From: Eutreptiella sp. 'Long Island Sound 2002'
Lineage: Eukaryota > Euglenozoa > Euglenophyceae > Eutreptiales > Eutreptiaceae
Reading direction: 5' to 3'
Assembly: GCA_964036045.1 (NCBI GenBank)
Contig: OZ038384.1
Location: 49,390,843 to 49,454,842 of the forward strand
Length of the DNA stretch: 64,000 bases
The translations under genes and the position numbers were made by a program. The notes beneath the pieces were generated by a model. The model was not told the origin of the DNA. It saw only the letters and a list, made by a program, of their open reading frames with translations, and made no database searches. Within the stretch, counting starts at the first letter, position 1, and every line of letters begins with the position of its first letter. Positions 32,541 through 43,612 of the stretch are shown here, in pieces.

Positions 32541-33739
32541 CACAGAGCAAGCACCAGCCGAGGAAAGGCAAAGGGAGGAACAGCCAGGCGCCCCCCCCCC
32601 CCCCCCAAAAAAAAGGGGGGGGGTCGGGCGCGCGAAAACAGCCCACAGCCACCAAACCGCCGCCAACAACACAGAAGGGGGCCAAACCCCCCCCACCCAG
32701 AGGGCACCGAAGACAGGACCCCCAAACAGGTACAGGGGGACCACCCAGCCAAAACCGGCAACACCAAGCCAGGAAAAGCGGCCCAGCGGGAAAAGGAGCA
32801 CCGAAACAAGCAGACAAAAAAAAAAAAAAACAAAAGCCAGCAGCCCGGCCCGAAAGAAAGGAGACGGGGGGAGAGACCACAAGGCCCGGGACGGGGACAC
32901 CCAGCAACCGGGGAAAAAAAAAAAAAAAAAAAAAGCGCAAAAAACACAACCCGACAACCCAGCCAAGAAGGGCGGGGCACAGCCGAGACCCGGGCCCAGC
33001 ACGCACGCCCACACCGCACACCGAAACCGGAAACGGCGGGGGGCAAGGGAAACGCGCACGAAACCACACAGGTCCCGAAAGCAGGCCGACACCAAAGCCA
33101 AACCACGAACACCACAAACAGCCGGCAAAAGAGGGACAACACCACAAACCGAGCCCAAACACACCCACCCAAGACCCCAGCCACAACGGGCAGGGGTAAA
33201 CAAAACCCACCACCAAACGCAACCCGGACCCAACCACAAACGCAAGCCAACAGTAGGAAACCCAGTGCCCACAGCCCGGGCACTGAGGCAGCCCGTGCCA
33301 TGCAGGTGACCCGGCCAAACGAGATCCGGAGCCCGGGGGTAAGGCTGCATCCTAAGGCCAGCGCTGCTTTGGGACTCGAGGCGGAGCGTGCGACACCCAA
33401 GCGCCTCGGAACCCTAGTACCAAGAACATGCATGCATGCCTTGGGAACGGGATACGCCAGGAGGTCCGGTGAACCCCTAGGGTTCCGCCCAAAGGAGGGG
33501 ACGTGCGCAAGCACGGGGGCCCACCCTCCCGGCGAGACAAGCACGTCACGCTGGCGGCGAACAGCCCTCCCGGTGTAGCCCGGGGCCGCTTTGTTGGGGG
33601 CCAAAAGTCAGGTCTAGCGGGATGTAAGCCGCCTCCCCTCTTCACGCGCGGAGCCTCTTCCTGTTCGTCACAGGGGCGACGCCAGGGGGAACCAAGGGGC
33701 GCCTCTCCACGACCGAGTGCACCTACCCTACCTACCACC
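31230..33739 (+). mobile_element. T-poor block within RE-A2, with CCTACC tail
   Basis: The plus strand is almost free of T from 31,250 to about 33,260. It consists of a minisatellite, then a C/A/G-rich stretch with C15A8G9 (about 32,594) and A-runs, then a 480-bp tail of normal composition ending CCTACCCTACCTACC at 33,722-33,736. The segment 32,550-33,690 recurs inverted at 60,540-61,640. Open frames of 700-800 codons on the minus strand are T-poor and minisatellite artefacts. The two flanks are not matching duplications, because a chromodomain/3'UTR duplication straddles the block. Confidence 0.6.
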
Positions 33740-34321
33740 TCCCTGTTAGGCCACAGTTGCTTAGCAGCGCTGTGTTCTCTTGTCTTCTTCACGTGAGGGT
33801 CATTGGGAACCACGACTTTGTTCTTCAACAACACCCCGTAGGGCGTGAGTGTAGGAGTGGTAATCCTGAGTGGGTGCTTGAGCCAGTTGCAGTAGCGCTC
33901 GCCCACCAGGATGGTGCCACTGTAGGTAGGGTGTGTAGAGTAGTGGTGTCTCCTGTCCCGCGTGCTTTTCCACGTGGGCAGGGGAGTGCGTTAGCTTTTG
34001 GCCTTTAGCAAAAATGGGCGTTTTGTATGCCCTTCGCACACTTGGCCACCCCTCCCCTCTAGTAGGTAGGGCTTTTGCCGTCTGCCCCCAAGGATAGGCG
34101 CCAACACAAAAATTGGGCGCCATAGGAGTGGTACCAGTAACTGACTAGGACCTTCGGTCCGACATCAGCGAAGCCCGTTGATTCTGGGGCCACCCCCGGG
34201 AGAGAAGTGAGACACACACAGACAAACGTAGCACACTTAGGGGTAAGGTTCAGTCCCTAGCTTTAGTCTTGGAGGCAAGCGTCTCAGCGAGCCTCAGCAA
34301 CTCACCAAGGTTGTTCTGGGA
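33740..34321 (-). repeat. RE-A2 3' module adjoining the Pol stop
   Basis: Immediately downstream of Pol on the minus strand. It repeats 30,432-31,005 almost perfectly and shows the same 3' order as in RE-A1, although the 186-bp satellite is absent. Confidence 0.75.
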
Positions 34322-35520
34322 CTAGTAGTCAACCAGAACTGAGTTTAGGCGTCCCTGAGCTAGAACAAACGCAGAGAAGGGCTCCCAGGTGGCCTCTTCG
34401 ACTCCAAACCCTTCCCAGAGGGTGAGGAGGCACCAACCCTGGCAATAGCGGTGGCGTAGGACAGACTTCACCAGGTAGAAGCCCTCCTTAGCCATCTCCT
34501 CGGCGTTCATGTCGGGGAGTTCCCCTTCAACTTCCATAGGGCTGGCAGCCCCTTGTAGGTCTAGGGCGGCGATTTCCTCGTCGTTCAGCTCCCACTCTTC
34601 CCCACAGAGGTCTTCAGGATCATAGTAGCGCTTCCGATGTTGAGCAGCACACACCAGGGTCCCCCCTAGACGGGGAGAACACCGCACGGTGATACGGTGT
34701 CCATCCACTGATAGAATCTTGTACGGCCCGAAGTATGGGTCATCGCTGGTGGAGCGTGGCCAGGCGGGTAGTCGACTGTGGTGCACCAGCACCCAGTCCC
34801 CCTCTTGGTAGGTGGCCGGTACTCGGTGCTTGTTCTTCTTGTTCCACTGACGCTCCCTCACTCTCTGGAGCATAGCCTTGGCCTTGTCCACCTTCGCTTG
34901 TTACTCTTTGACCCATCCACCCACAGAGGAATGGGTGTCCTTTGGATAGGGGGCATGTAGGAACCACGCCGGGCGCCCTAGGAATAGCTCATGGGGCGAG
35001 TAGCCAGTCGCTGAACTCTCTTTGGAGTTCATCATCAATGATATGACGGGGAGTAGTCTCACCCAGTCTCGGGTGCGTTCAGTTTTGCACCATATCCTTA
35101 CATTCTCCTTGAGGACACGGATCTGTCGCTCACATAGGGGGTTGCTCGCGTGCGAGTAGGGGATCCCCGTAGACAGCTGGACATTGAGGGATATCAGGAC
35201 CCTCTTGTACCAACCGGTATCTGAGCGTACTTGTACGTCCTCATCGGAGCTGATCTGCTTGGGCGCCCCATAGACACAAAACCACTCCTCCAGGAGTATC
35301 TTGATAGTCTCCTCCCCGGTAATGTGCTTGGTACATGGAAACACCCTGGTAAACCTGGTCAACCCACAGGTTACAACGAGGGCGAAGTCATAGCCCCCGA
35401 ACTTCAGCATCTCCGTGTAGTCCACGTATAGAACACTGTTAGCACAGTGAGGGATGGGCAGGGTCGAGTAGAGACCTCTGTCCCTGATATCCCTGGTTTC
35501 CAGGACCTGCACGGGCACTT
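34322..35520 (-). pseudogene. pol: RE-A2 integrase and chromodomain
   Basis: VLYVDYTEMLKFGGYDFALV, ISSDEDVQVRSDTGWYK and NPLCERQIRVLKENVRIW give the D, D and E residues. After LFLGRPAWFLHAPYPKD there is a CAA-to-TAA stop at 34,901. The frame then continues at 34,891 through EGDWVLVHHSRLPAWP to the chromodomain FYLVKSVLRHRY...LWEGFGVEEATWEP and stops at 34,322, earlier than in RE-A1. A frameshift near 35,500 lies in the CC half of the zinc finger. Confidence 0.92.
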
Positions 35521-36600
35521 GTCCACGATTGGCTGGAGGGCTGTCCGCAGTTGGTCGTCAGTCCACGTAGTGTGGAACCACTGCTTGAATAGCCTCAGGG
35601 TACGGTCAGCACCCACATGACCGCTGGACTCATGGGTCCACTTCAGCAGCACTGGGACTCTGTCACTAGGTACCACGATGCGGTCCTCGTGCCAGAGGTA
35701 GCTCTTGTTCCTCTTCCGCTGCTCTTGGTTGACCAGGAGGGGTTCAAGGCGTTTCTCCAGCCGCTGGTAGATATCCTCAAAATCCTTCAGGTACTCCGAT
35801 TGTTGAAGTCCATCCAGGGGGCGTATCATAGTCATGTTGAGGTCCAAGTGGACGTCCATACGGCTGAACGCCTCCTTAGCCAGCGCTTCAGACCGGGCAC
35901 CAATCAGGGCGTCGAAGTTGTTGCGGCTGATGTAGTCTGCACACTCGTTCTTCACCCCCTGGATATGGTGTACCGTCCGCCGTAGTTGACTGAGGTAGGT
36001 CCACCAGTGCCGTAGCTTGGCCTTCTCAGGTGGGGGACCCTTCTGGAAATTGCAGACAGGCTCTTGGTCGCACAGCCAGACCACAGGGTTACTCCCCAAC
36101 AGTCGTGATTGTGAGCATAGCACTAGCATACCCGCGAGCAATTCCTGCTCAAAGGTGGAGTAGTTCCCCCTGGCCTGGTTCAACTTCCAGTTCCAGTGGC
36201 CCAGAGGTACTAGGACCCACTTGTTGTGAGCGTAGCTGTGCTTGAGGGTTCGATCTCGGTTGAGACCTTCCGTCCCCCATTTGGAAATGGCCGAGTCGAA
36301 CTCCTCCTTCTCTAGTGTTTGCCATTGGAACAACGTTCCACCACCGCCCACATTGCTGGCGTCGGTCACCAGTATAATCTCTCCTTGTGCCCTAGGCACG
36401 CCCAAGCACTTAGCGTTGGCCACCTTGTCTTTGAGCTCGTCAAGTGCTTGTTGCTCTTGTATGCCCCAGCGCCAAGTAGTACTCTTCTTGATCAAGTCCG
36501 TCAGAATGGCGCTGGTGTAGGTGAAGTTTTTGATATGGCGGCGATAGAAGTTGCAAGCCCCAATGAAACTGCGTACATCATGAAGTCCTTTCTTGGGGTC
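35521..36600 (-). pseudogene. pol: RE-A2 RT thumb, RNase H and integrase finger
   Basis: One open frame (36,495-35,404) carries the connection, then RNase H with ILVTDASNVGGGGTLFQW, YSTFEQELLAGML, WLCDQEPVCNF and NECADYISRNNF. The integrase HH (THESSGHVGADRT) follows. At the point where RE-A1 is split by the DNA transposon this copy reads SAISKWGTEGLNRD without a break, so it preserves the empty site. Confidence 0.92.
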
Positions 36601-37404
36601 TTCGTGTCATACCTTAGCATCCATCAGGGGTTTGGCCTTAGAGGCCGCTGGGGTCCACCACCCATAGCCAACGTCAAACCTCAGGTACTGCATGGTCTCC
36701 TGCATGAACTCACACTTCTCCAGCTTGAGTCCTGTGTGGTTCTCCTGGCAGACCGCAAAGAACTCACCAAAGAGGATTAGGTGATCCTCCTGGGTATTGG
36801 TCCCGAGGCATACATCGTCGATGTGAGCTTCCATCTGGGCCCCACGGGATATAAGCTCCTGCACCTTAGGTCTCCGTCGTAGGATGGACAAGATTTTTTT
36901 CATCAGCTCTTGGAATAGAGCGGGTGCGTTGGCCACGCCAAATGGCATGACCTTCCACTTGAACACCCTCCCCTGAGGGGTGATTAAGGCTAGTAGCTCC
37001 TGAGCGTTGGGCGTCAGGTCCACTTGCCAGAATCTGCTCCTCTTGTCCATCTTGGTGTTGTAGCGACATGAGGCTATCTTCTCAAGGGTAGACTCCATAT
37101 TAGAAATGGACCCTGAGTGGTTCAACGCTTTCTTGTTCAGCTCTCCGTAGTCCACTACCAGCCGTTTGGCTGTAGACCCAGGTTTAGCCACCAGGAGACA
37201 GGGGCTGCAGTGTTGGGGATAGTCCCCGCCCTTGTACTCCAGGACTAGGCCAGCGTCGATACATTCTTGTATCTGTCGCTCAATCTCGTCGGCCTGCTCT
37301 TTAGGAGCTGGATAGGGTCTTCTCCGGATCTTGTGACCCACGAACTCGGGTTTCAGCTTGAGGTCCATCTGTACCAGCTTGTCAGATGAAGCTGGAGGGG
37401 GTAG
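36601..37404 (-). pseudogene. pol: RE-A2 reverse transcriptase
   Basis: MDLKLKPEFVGHKIRRRPYP, RLVVDYGELNK, KMDKRSRFWQVDL, MPFGVANAPALFQ and HIDDVCLGTN (36,814-36,825) are present. HIDD replaces YxDD exactly as in RE-A1. A GAA-to-TAA change separates this from the upstream frame at 37,405, and a CGA-to-TGA stop lies at 36,607. Confidence 0.93.
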
Positions 37405-39102
37405 TTATCCGAACACCTCCAGATGAGTTCTGATAGGCTTCTGCACCCGCGGGTCCAATAGCTTGATTTTGTCCTCCATGTCCTCGTCAGACTGTAAGTT
37501 GCTTGCCCCCTGAGTAATAGACGTCGGGAGGTGATCCTCCACCGACTCTTCGCCCTTGGTAGTGTCCTTCAACCCTTGGTAGGGATAAAGTAGGTCTTGT
37601 TCAACCATCTCCGATGGACGATGGCAACATAGGCACGCTCGAGGGGGTTCACATACACGTTCCTCCGAGAGGTCGTCCTCCTCTGGGGTCCTCACGTGGG
37701 CGCCCCACACGCTCTTCCTGAGCTTAAGATCTACCTTCCTTTGCCAGGTGGTGATCTTCTGTTCGAGGTCCTCCTTGAATTGGGATAGATCTCCCATACG
37801 TCCTTGCTTCAGTGGCCATGAGCTGCGGGTAGGCTTAGCGTAGCATAGCTTTTTCGCCACCAACTTCCTCTTGGAGTGCACATACTCCCTTAGCCTGGAT
37901 CGAGGGTCCAGCTCTTCGTCCACGGGGTCTTCCACCCTCATGGAGAGGAGGGGTTTCAGTAGGGCGACGTACTTGGCGTTCTCCACTTCCTCCACACAGG
38001 TCTGCACGAAGAAGGCGTTGTGCTCAGTTTCGTCATCTGAGTGGACAGAGCTAGGTAGCTCGGATATTCCACACTCAGAGACTCCATCAGGAACAGGTAC
38101 ATGGCAGGGAGAGTTGGGGGCCTTGGTGTTAGTCACAACGTATTCGTCTCCTCCGGGTGAAGTGTCAATAGCATCTTGAGGTCGTAGTTGATGCTTCACG
38201 TTACCTAAGGCGAGTCCATCGCTTTCTCGTTGCATAGCCTGGACCAGCGTCGGGTCCAGATCCTCCCAGGCAATGGAGGTAAGACCTCCGTCCACCACGG
38301 TGAGCATACTCCCCCATCCGGGTTTCCCAATAGGCGTCTTACGCCGCAGAGGCACGTAGATGGCCTCATCAGGTAAACGAACAGAGCTGATAGTCAGCCT
38401 GTCAAGGAGGTTTCGCCAGTATTTGTTGCCCCCATGGGCTCCCCAATCGGGGGAACACAGGACCATACAAGAATGTTCCAGGGCCACCTTGGTCAAGACC
38501 TTCCCCAGTTCACTGAACCTGGGGTTCCCGTAGGCCATCCCAAAAGAGGGCCAGTAAAATTTGTAGCTGCAGTTCTTCCCTTTGCTGCAGTAAAGGTCCA
38601 GTACATGCTGCTTGTCGCTGGCGAACAACTGCACCCTCAGGTCTTCTCTAGAGTAACCCAACTCCTTCAGACCTTGGTCTAGGACTTCCCCCAATAGTTG
38701 ATAGTCCTCAGTTTCGGAGGCCGCCATCATGTTCGAGGGCTCCTCCTTCGATATCCTCAGGTAGCTCGAGGTATGTTCTGACTGCTCCAGTGGCACAGAC
38801 TCTCTGCCACTGCCGTGGTCCACGTAGAGGAGGTAGGGCGCTTGCAGCGTCAGGGATTGTATCTGGGAGTGCTGCACGAAGAAGTCAGTCCCCAATACAA
38901 AGTCGAAGGCCTCAGTGTCCATCAAATAGAACGGATGGGCGATAGTCCGGGGACCCATAGGTACCTCCACTTCACAGTCCCCGCAGCTGTGCACCACATG
39001 TCCATCCCCCATTCGTATAGCCGCGGTGGTCATGGTGTTCTTCAGGCTCCCACAAGGGAAAGTTTCCTTGGCCACTATAGATATGGTGGCGCCAGTATCC
39101 AA
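37405..39102 (-). CDS. pol: RE-A2 protease, Dam-like domain and linker (565 codons, open)
   Basis: This is the longest intact coding stretch of the RE-A family. Residues 1-10 carry the retropepsin site (DTGATISIV) and 68-75 DFVLGTDF. Residues 158-272 (38,631-38,287) are the Dam-like domain with LFASDKQHVLDLYC, YGNPRF (192-196), MVLCSPDWG and a LPDEAIYVP strand. The rest is an acidic linker with LLYPYQGLKDTTKGEE. The annotated start is the first start-like codon, but the true frame enters from upstream, probably by -1 frameshift or readthrough after Gag (stop at 39,181). Confidence 0.85.
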   Translation of the reverse strand: MDTGATISIVAKETFPCGSLKNTMTTAAIRMGDGHVVHSCGDCEVEVPMGPRTIAHPFYLMDTEAFDFVLGTDFFVQHSQIQSLTLQAPYLLYVDHGSGRESVPLEQSEHTSSYLRISKEEPSNMMAASETEDYQLLGEVLDQGLKELGYSREDLRVQLFASDKQHVLDLYCSKGKNCSYKFYWPSFGMAYGNPRFSELGKVLTKVALEHSCMVLCSPDWGAHGGNKYWRNLLDRLTISSVRLPDEAIYVPLRRKTPIGKPGWGSMLTVVDGGLTSIAWEDLDPTLVQAMQRESDGLALGNVKHQLRPQDAIDTSPGGDEYVVTNTKAPNSPCHVPVPDGVSECGISELPSSVHSDDETEHNAFFVQTCVEEVENAKYVALLKPLLSMRVEDPVDEELDPRSRLREYVHSKRKLVAKKLCYAKPTRSSWPLKQGRMGDLSQFKEDLEQKITTWQRKVDLKLRKSVWGAHVRTPEEDDLSEERVCEPPRACLCCHRPSEMVEQDLLYPYQGLKDTTKGEESVEDHLPTSITQGASNLQSDEDMEDKIKLLDPRVQKPIRTHLEVFG

Positions 39103-39180
39103 TACCCCCAGGTACTCACGTCCCCCTAGTCGAATACTTACCCAAAATACCAGGTCCTGGGCGCCACCGGAGCGTCCCCG

Positions 39181-41671
39181 TCAGAACTCCGTGGGACAGG
39201 TCACCTCGAACCCCTTGTTCCGCAGCTTGTGGGCCATGCTCATGAAACGGCTTCTCTTCTTAGCGTTGCCGTCATCACCGCCTTCATGCTCACGCTTAGC
39301 CCCTTGTCCTTGCTGGGCTTGCGTTTGTGAGCGTGTGGTCGGACCAGACTGCCCCCCAGAGGGCTCAGAGTTCCCCCCTGGATTAGGGTTGGGGTTGCCT
39401 CCGTTCTTGTCCGCGTTCTTGTTGTCCTTGTCTGGCTGGCGGTTAGCGCCTCCTCCTCGTCCACCTTGACTCTTGTCTTGCCCTTGGCCACGTCCTGTCG
39501 ACTTGCCCTTGCCGGAGTCGTTGCCTTTGCCTTTGCCTCCACCTTTGCCACAGCCTTTGCCAGGATCCTCACCCTTCAGCTTCGCCGACAGGCGCTGCTT
39601 GTGGTAGCACTCATCCTCGTAGTGCTTCCTCTTCCCACAGAAGGCACAGGTGATGGTGCACCTGTAGTGATCCGGCAGCTGCTTCTTGGCGCCGGTGTTG
39701 GTCTCCTGCTGGTTCCCTTTGACTACGAAGCAGTCTCGCTGCTCGCAGTCATGGACGTGCTGCAGGTGGCCCTGCTCATGTCTGGCATCACACCAGAAGA
39801 GCTCCTTCACCTTTCCATGGTAAGGTCGTGTTTGGGGGTAGTCCCCTGCCGAGGTCTGGATCCTTGGTACCCTTTGCCATGGCCTCCAGAGCCTCCACCT
39901 CCAGGACGGTAGTTGTTCAGGTGCGGGTCGCTTTCTTTCTCCAGCGCCAGCTCCAGGAGTAGTACACATAGATCCTCGTAGTGGAGGGCTCTAGCCTTGC
40001 GCTCTGCCGTTGAACGGCACTCGTCTCACAGCTCCCGAGGGAGCTTAGCCACCAACCAGAAAACAAAGGTCGTTGCTGCTGTAGGAACCGGGCGTCAATC
40101 GTCCAGCCCAGTGATCCAGGTCAGCCAATAGCTCAGAGACCCTGCCAGGTTTTGGGGTTGTTGGGCAGCACGGCCAGGTTCTGGATCTCGGCCCTGATGG
40201 AGAGGTCGGTTTCATAGGTCGGGTACTGCCTCTCCAAGGCAGCCAACACATCGGCAAAGGTGGCGGACTTAGTCACGATCTGTCTGACCTGCTTCTCCAG
40301 GTACTTGGTCTTGCAACACTGCAGGAGCAGATTGCACTTGACCCGTCCACTAGCGTGGGTTTGGCCGGTCAATCGCAGAAACCGGCCAAAATTCTCAGCG
40401 AACTCGCTGAGGACCTTGCCTGTGAACTCAGGCAGGTTCACCACGATCTTGGAGGTAGCAATAGCTTTAGCCTCCTGAGACCTGCGTGCCTCAGGGCGTC
40501 GGGTCTTCCTCTTCTTCCTCTTCTTCTTCCCACTTGGGTTCTCTGGGTCCTCTGGGTCGTCGTCCTCCGAGGGCGAAGCAGAAGTCAGCGACGCCGGCTC
40601 ATCATCGGAGGGGTCTCCGCCTAGATCACTAGAGCCATAGGGACCCCAGTCAACCATTGCCCTCAGGGCTGTCAGCCCCAGCCGGTCCAGCTCGGCTCTC
40701 GTAGAATTCGCCACGTTACTTTAGGGTGGCTGGGCCGTCCTCGGCACGAAAGGGCTTCTAGGTATCGCTGCAGGCGTCGGCATCGGTCGGCTCCTCAGGC
40801 TCCCCAGGGTGTTTGTCAGCCCTGCCACCAGGTGGTTGGCCTGTACTCGATGGGGTGACATTCCCACCGTGGTAGGTGACGCTTGGGGCGGTATCAGGGG
40901 CTCCAGTTTCTCTCGAATCTCTTGAGTGAGGTCGCAAACAATTTTAGAGGTGGCTCCTTGGAGCACCTCGTTGATCTCCGACCGCGTCAGGGACCTGTTG
41001 GAGGATCTCCCTGATCCTCTCTTCTTGCCCCCGCATGACTCAGGTCCTCTCCTCAGCCCACTCAGGGTTGCATACCCAGGAACATCCACATAGGCTCCCG
41101 TAGCGGGTAGAGGATGGTGATAGTCAGCCGCATACCATCGCGGCGCAAAACTGGAGGTCACCGGCTCACTGGTAGTCGTTGCCTCTGGAAACGCAGTGGT
41201 AGGTGGGTTCACATCATAGGCAGGGTAGGTAGGCATACCAGTAAAGCCTGTGCCCTCAGCCATAGGTGGGTTGGTTATGGGTGCGCATGTTGCAGCGGCT
41301 GGGTCTGGAGTTCGGAGTGTGGTGGTTATAGGAGAGGGTGATGCGTGGAGGCCAGAAGCGCTTCGTGCGCCTTTGAAGGTAGGATCATTCGTCGGGTTGT
41401 GCCCTTGGTGTGCTCCTTCGTCTGCTATGCTTTCTCCAGCATCCTTCTTCCTCTCTCTCCTTCTCTTCACAGGATTGGTGTCCACGTCTTCGACTGAGAG
41501 GGCCCGGAAGGCCGACTGAAGTCCTTCCATCGAATCCTCCGCCACGTCCACTGGCCCATGTAAGGGCTCCGAAGGTACAGGGCTAGGTCCAGCTCCAGGT
41601 CCCGCAGGTGCTGGCATTGCTGGTGCCTCAGGCGCCGTCTTCACGTCGGTGTCCTCTCTCTTGGTGTCCAT
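39181..41671 (-). pseudogene. gag: RE-A2 gag
   Basis: It starts MDTKREDTDVKTAPEAPAMP at 41,671. Fragments: 41,671-40,721 (Pro/Thr-rich N-terminal domain), 40,714-40,133 (acidic and basic linkers, then capsid with NLLLQCCKTKYLEKQVRQIV) and 39,969-39,181 (nucleocapsid). The nucleocapsid has a zinc knuckle CAFCGKRKHYEDEC, spacing C-x2-C-x4-H-x4-C, at 39,607-39,648, and a Gly/Lys/Asp-rich tail. An in-frame stop at 40,721 and a frameshift near 40,140 break it. RE-A1 has lost the zinc knuckle. Confidence 0.88.
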
Positions 41672-41757
41672 ATTCGTTCACCCTTCTTGCTTATATATGA
41701 CTGATCTTGGCGCACTGGATGTACGGCACTGGGTTGCTGCCGGTACGCAGAGACAGT

Positions 41758-41772
41758 CTGCCTCTTGCTACC
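41758..41772 (-). other. primer-binding site of RE-A2
   Basis: GGTAGCAAGAGGCAG on the minus strand, directly after the 5' LTR and identical to the RE-A1 site. Initiator-Met-tRNA type with one inserted base. Confidence 0.7.
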
Positions 41773-42565
41773 AGAAGGTTTTATAGTGATTTCAACACTG
41801 TGTGTTTCTTGTGCCTCTCCTGCTGCTTTCTGCTGGTGTAGGGTTTCCTGGTGCTTGTTTTTGATGAGGAAAATGGTTTATTTGCTGAAATACAATCAAT
41901 GCAAGATAACCCAAGCCAGAGATAAGCAAGTAGAAGAGAATCAGGATCAAAGCATGAAGGGCTGCAGTGTAAACAGTGAAAGATGTAAGAATAATCACAG
42001 AAGCTGCAACTCAGGGCAAATTGGATTGCATATTCACAAACATAGTTGAAATGTTTTGGGAAAAGAGTTGGAAAACTGCCCCATAGTCACTCAATCTCCA
42101 TAGTGGCATCTCAGGAGATGTGCACTCTTTGTTTTGGGTCCCATATGTGCTGAGGTGGCAGGGCATGTGGCGAGGGGGTCACTGCCATGTCACATGGGAT
42201 CTTCCTACCTAGCTAGGCTGACCGGGAATTCAACCCAGGACTTTTAAAAAAGAGGTGCCCCAGCCCCCTAGGGTGCATACCACTGGGATAGCTAAGAATT
42301 CATGAGAAAACATAGATAAACTCATAGGGTCTGCCCTGGATATATCAGTTATCAGTCAACTCTGGAAGAGATGAATAGCCTCACATTGATAGGGGATCAA
42401 GGGGTCCACTCCATATCCTGATTTAGTGTTTGGTTCCATAGGTCAAAATGTGTTATCACCAACTTTGGTTGGGCCAATACTAAGATAGAAATGCCTGTGT
42501 GCTTAGAGCACCTCTAATACAACTAACGTATGCCCTAAAGCATTGGAAAAGCACTTTTTTTTACT
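41773..42565 (-). repeat. 5' LTR of RE-A2
   Basis: 793 bp, AGTAAAAAAAAGTGC to AAAACCTTCT on the minus strand, with the tRNA-like segment at 42,208-42,296. It is flanked outside by TGTTG (42,566-42,570). Confidence 0.92.
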
Positions 42566-42570
42566 TGTTG
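42566..42570 (+). repeat. 5-bp target-site duplication of RE-A2, right copy
   Basis: TGTTG, identical to 27,831-27,835. Confidence 0.8.
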
Positions 42571-43597
42571 TGTTGTTCCCTAGGGGTGAACAGCATGGCT
42601 TTCAAAACAGTGTGAGCAGTCAGGAAAATGGGAACAACAACATGCCGTCTACACCTATACCTCACTGGCACCACTTCGGTCAGCTCACACGCACACACAT
42701 GCTCACACACACTCACACAAACACAAGGCGGCTATTCCTGGCACATAAAACATGTTAAGTGCACCCTCCTGACGCATACTTACAGCATTTTCTCTCACCA
42801 TGACCCACCCAGGCCTGTGGCAGAGGCATGGGTCCCGCCGCTCGGCCAGTTTCAGTCTCAGCTGAATTTTTGTTTTGGCTTTGTTACTTTGTTCTTCCTG
42901 ATTAAACTCTCTTTTTCTTACGTACACTCGACCATTTGACCGTCAGTTCAATTTGTCTCCACCAGCCAGCTGCTCAGCCTCAGTTTTACTTTTCGACTGT
43001 TCTGATATTCTATTTGACTTTCAACCTAATGTAGAATCACATATTTTACACCGGTCTCCTCCGTTATCCAGGTCCCTGCCCACACCCTGCGATAATGTAC
43101 ACAGCCCTCACTCACTGCAGAGATCGCCACTCTTTAAAACGCAAGGAATTTCCAAAACAGTGCCACACAGGGCACCTCAAAATGCCCACCATCACCCAAG
43201 AGCATCACCAGCCCAAACCCAGCAAGCACGTGCCCCCCCTATGCTGACTCAGTGATTCTCACTCATGGGCCCACCTGCTTCACAAGACCACGGCGTTCGC
43301 CCCACCAGCCACCACCAAAAGCACCACCCACCACCAGCCGCCTAACCCACACAAGACCACCCGCAACCCTACCACCTTCTGGTGCGCAGCAGAGTCCCCG
43401 GCTCTGTGGCTGTCTATTACGGGGTTGCCACGTCTCTTAGAGATAGGGCAAGAGAGTCACAGCACTTTGCGGAGCGGTACTCAATCCGCGATTGGACTAT
43501 GATCGGGCTCCCGCCCATCCCCCGAAAAAGTTGGCGCACAAGAGCCTTTCCCCCCGGCCTGGCCAGCCATCAGCAGGCGCCGTTCAATGCAAAAAAA
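42571..43597 (+). mobile_element. poly(A) retrocopy inserted in RE-B, right part
   Basis: Continues 26,397-27,835 after RE-A2 is taken out. It contains a CACA microsatellite (about 42,687-42,722), a T-poor stretch (43,150-43,375) and, in the last 200 bp, a plus-strand frame with VAVYYGVATSLRDRARES. That phrase vaguely resembles a GIY-YIG nuclease core, but the match is weak. It ends in AAAAAAAA before the duplication at 43,598. Confidence 0.6.
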
Positions 43598-43612
43598 ATC
43601 AGGATACTTCTG
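43598..43612 (+). repeat. 15-bp target-site duplication, right copy
   Basis: ATCAGGATACTTCTG, identical to 26,382-26,396. Confidence 0.8.

Larger units (their letters stand above)
27836..42565 (-). mobile_element. RE-A2: full-length chromodomain Ty3-type retrotransposon (14,730 bp)
   Basis: Both LTRs, a 5-bp duplication (TGTTG), PBS, polypurine tract and all pol domains are present on the minus strand. In a sampled stretch of about 345 bp the LTRs differ at roughly 5% of sites by eye, about half the divergence of the RE-A1 pair. The coding part (41,671-34,322) has several stops and frameshifts, including GAA-to-TAA at 37,405, CGA-to-TGA at 36,607 and CAA-to-TAA at 34,901. The extra length comes from a T-poor block and a duplicated chromodomain/3' module. 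Confidence 0.92.

Noticed and set aside
31006-33604. Open frames of 719-797 codons on the minus strand, with repeating WCVVCGV and PRHSWLGF
   Set aside because: They come from a tandem minisatellite in T-poor DNA, which lacks stops on both strands. All three frames are equally open and no domain is present except the short chromodomain copy at the end.
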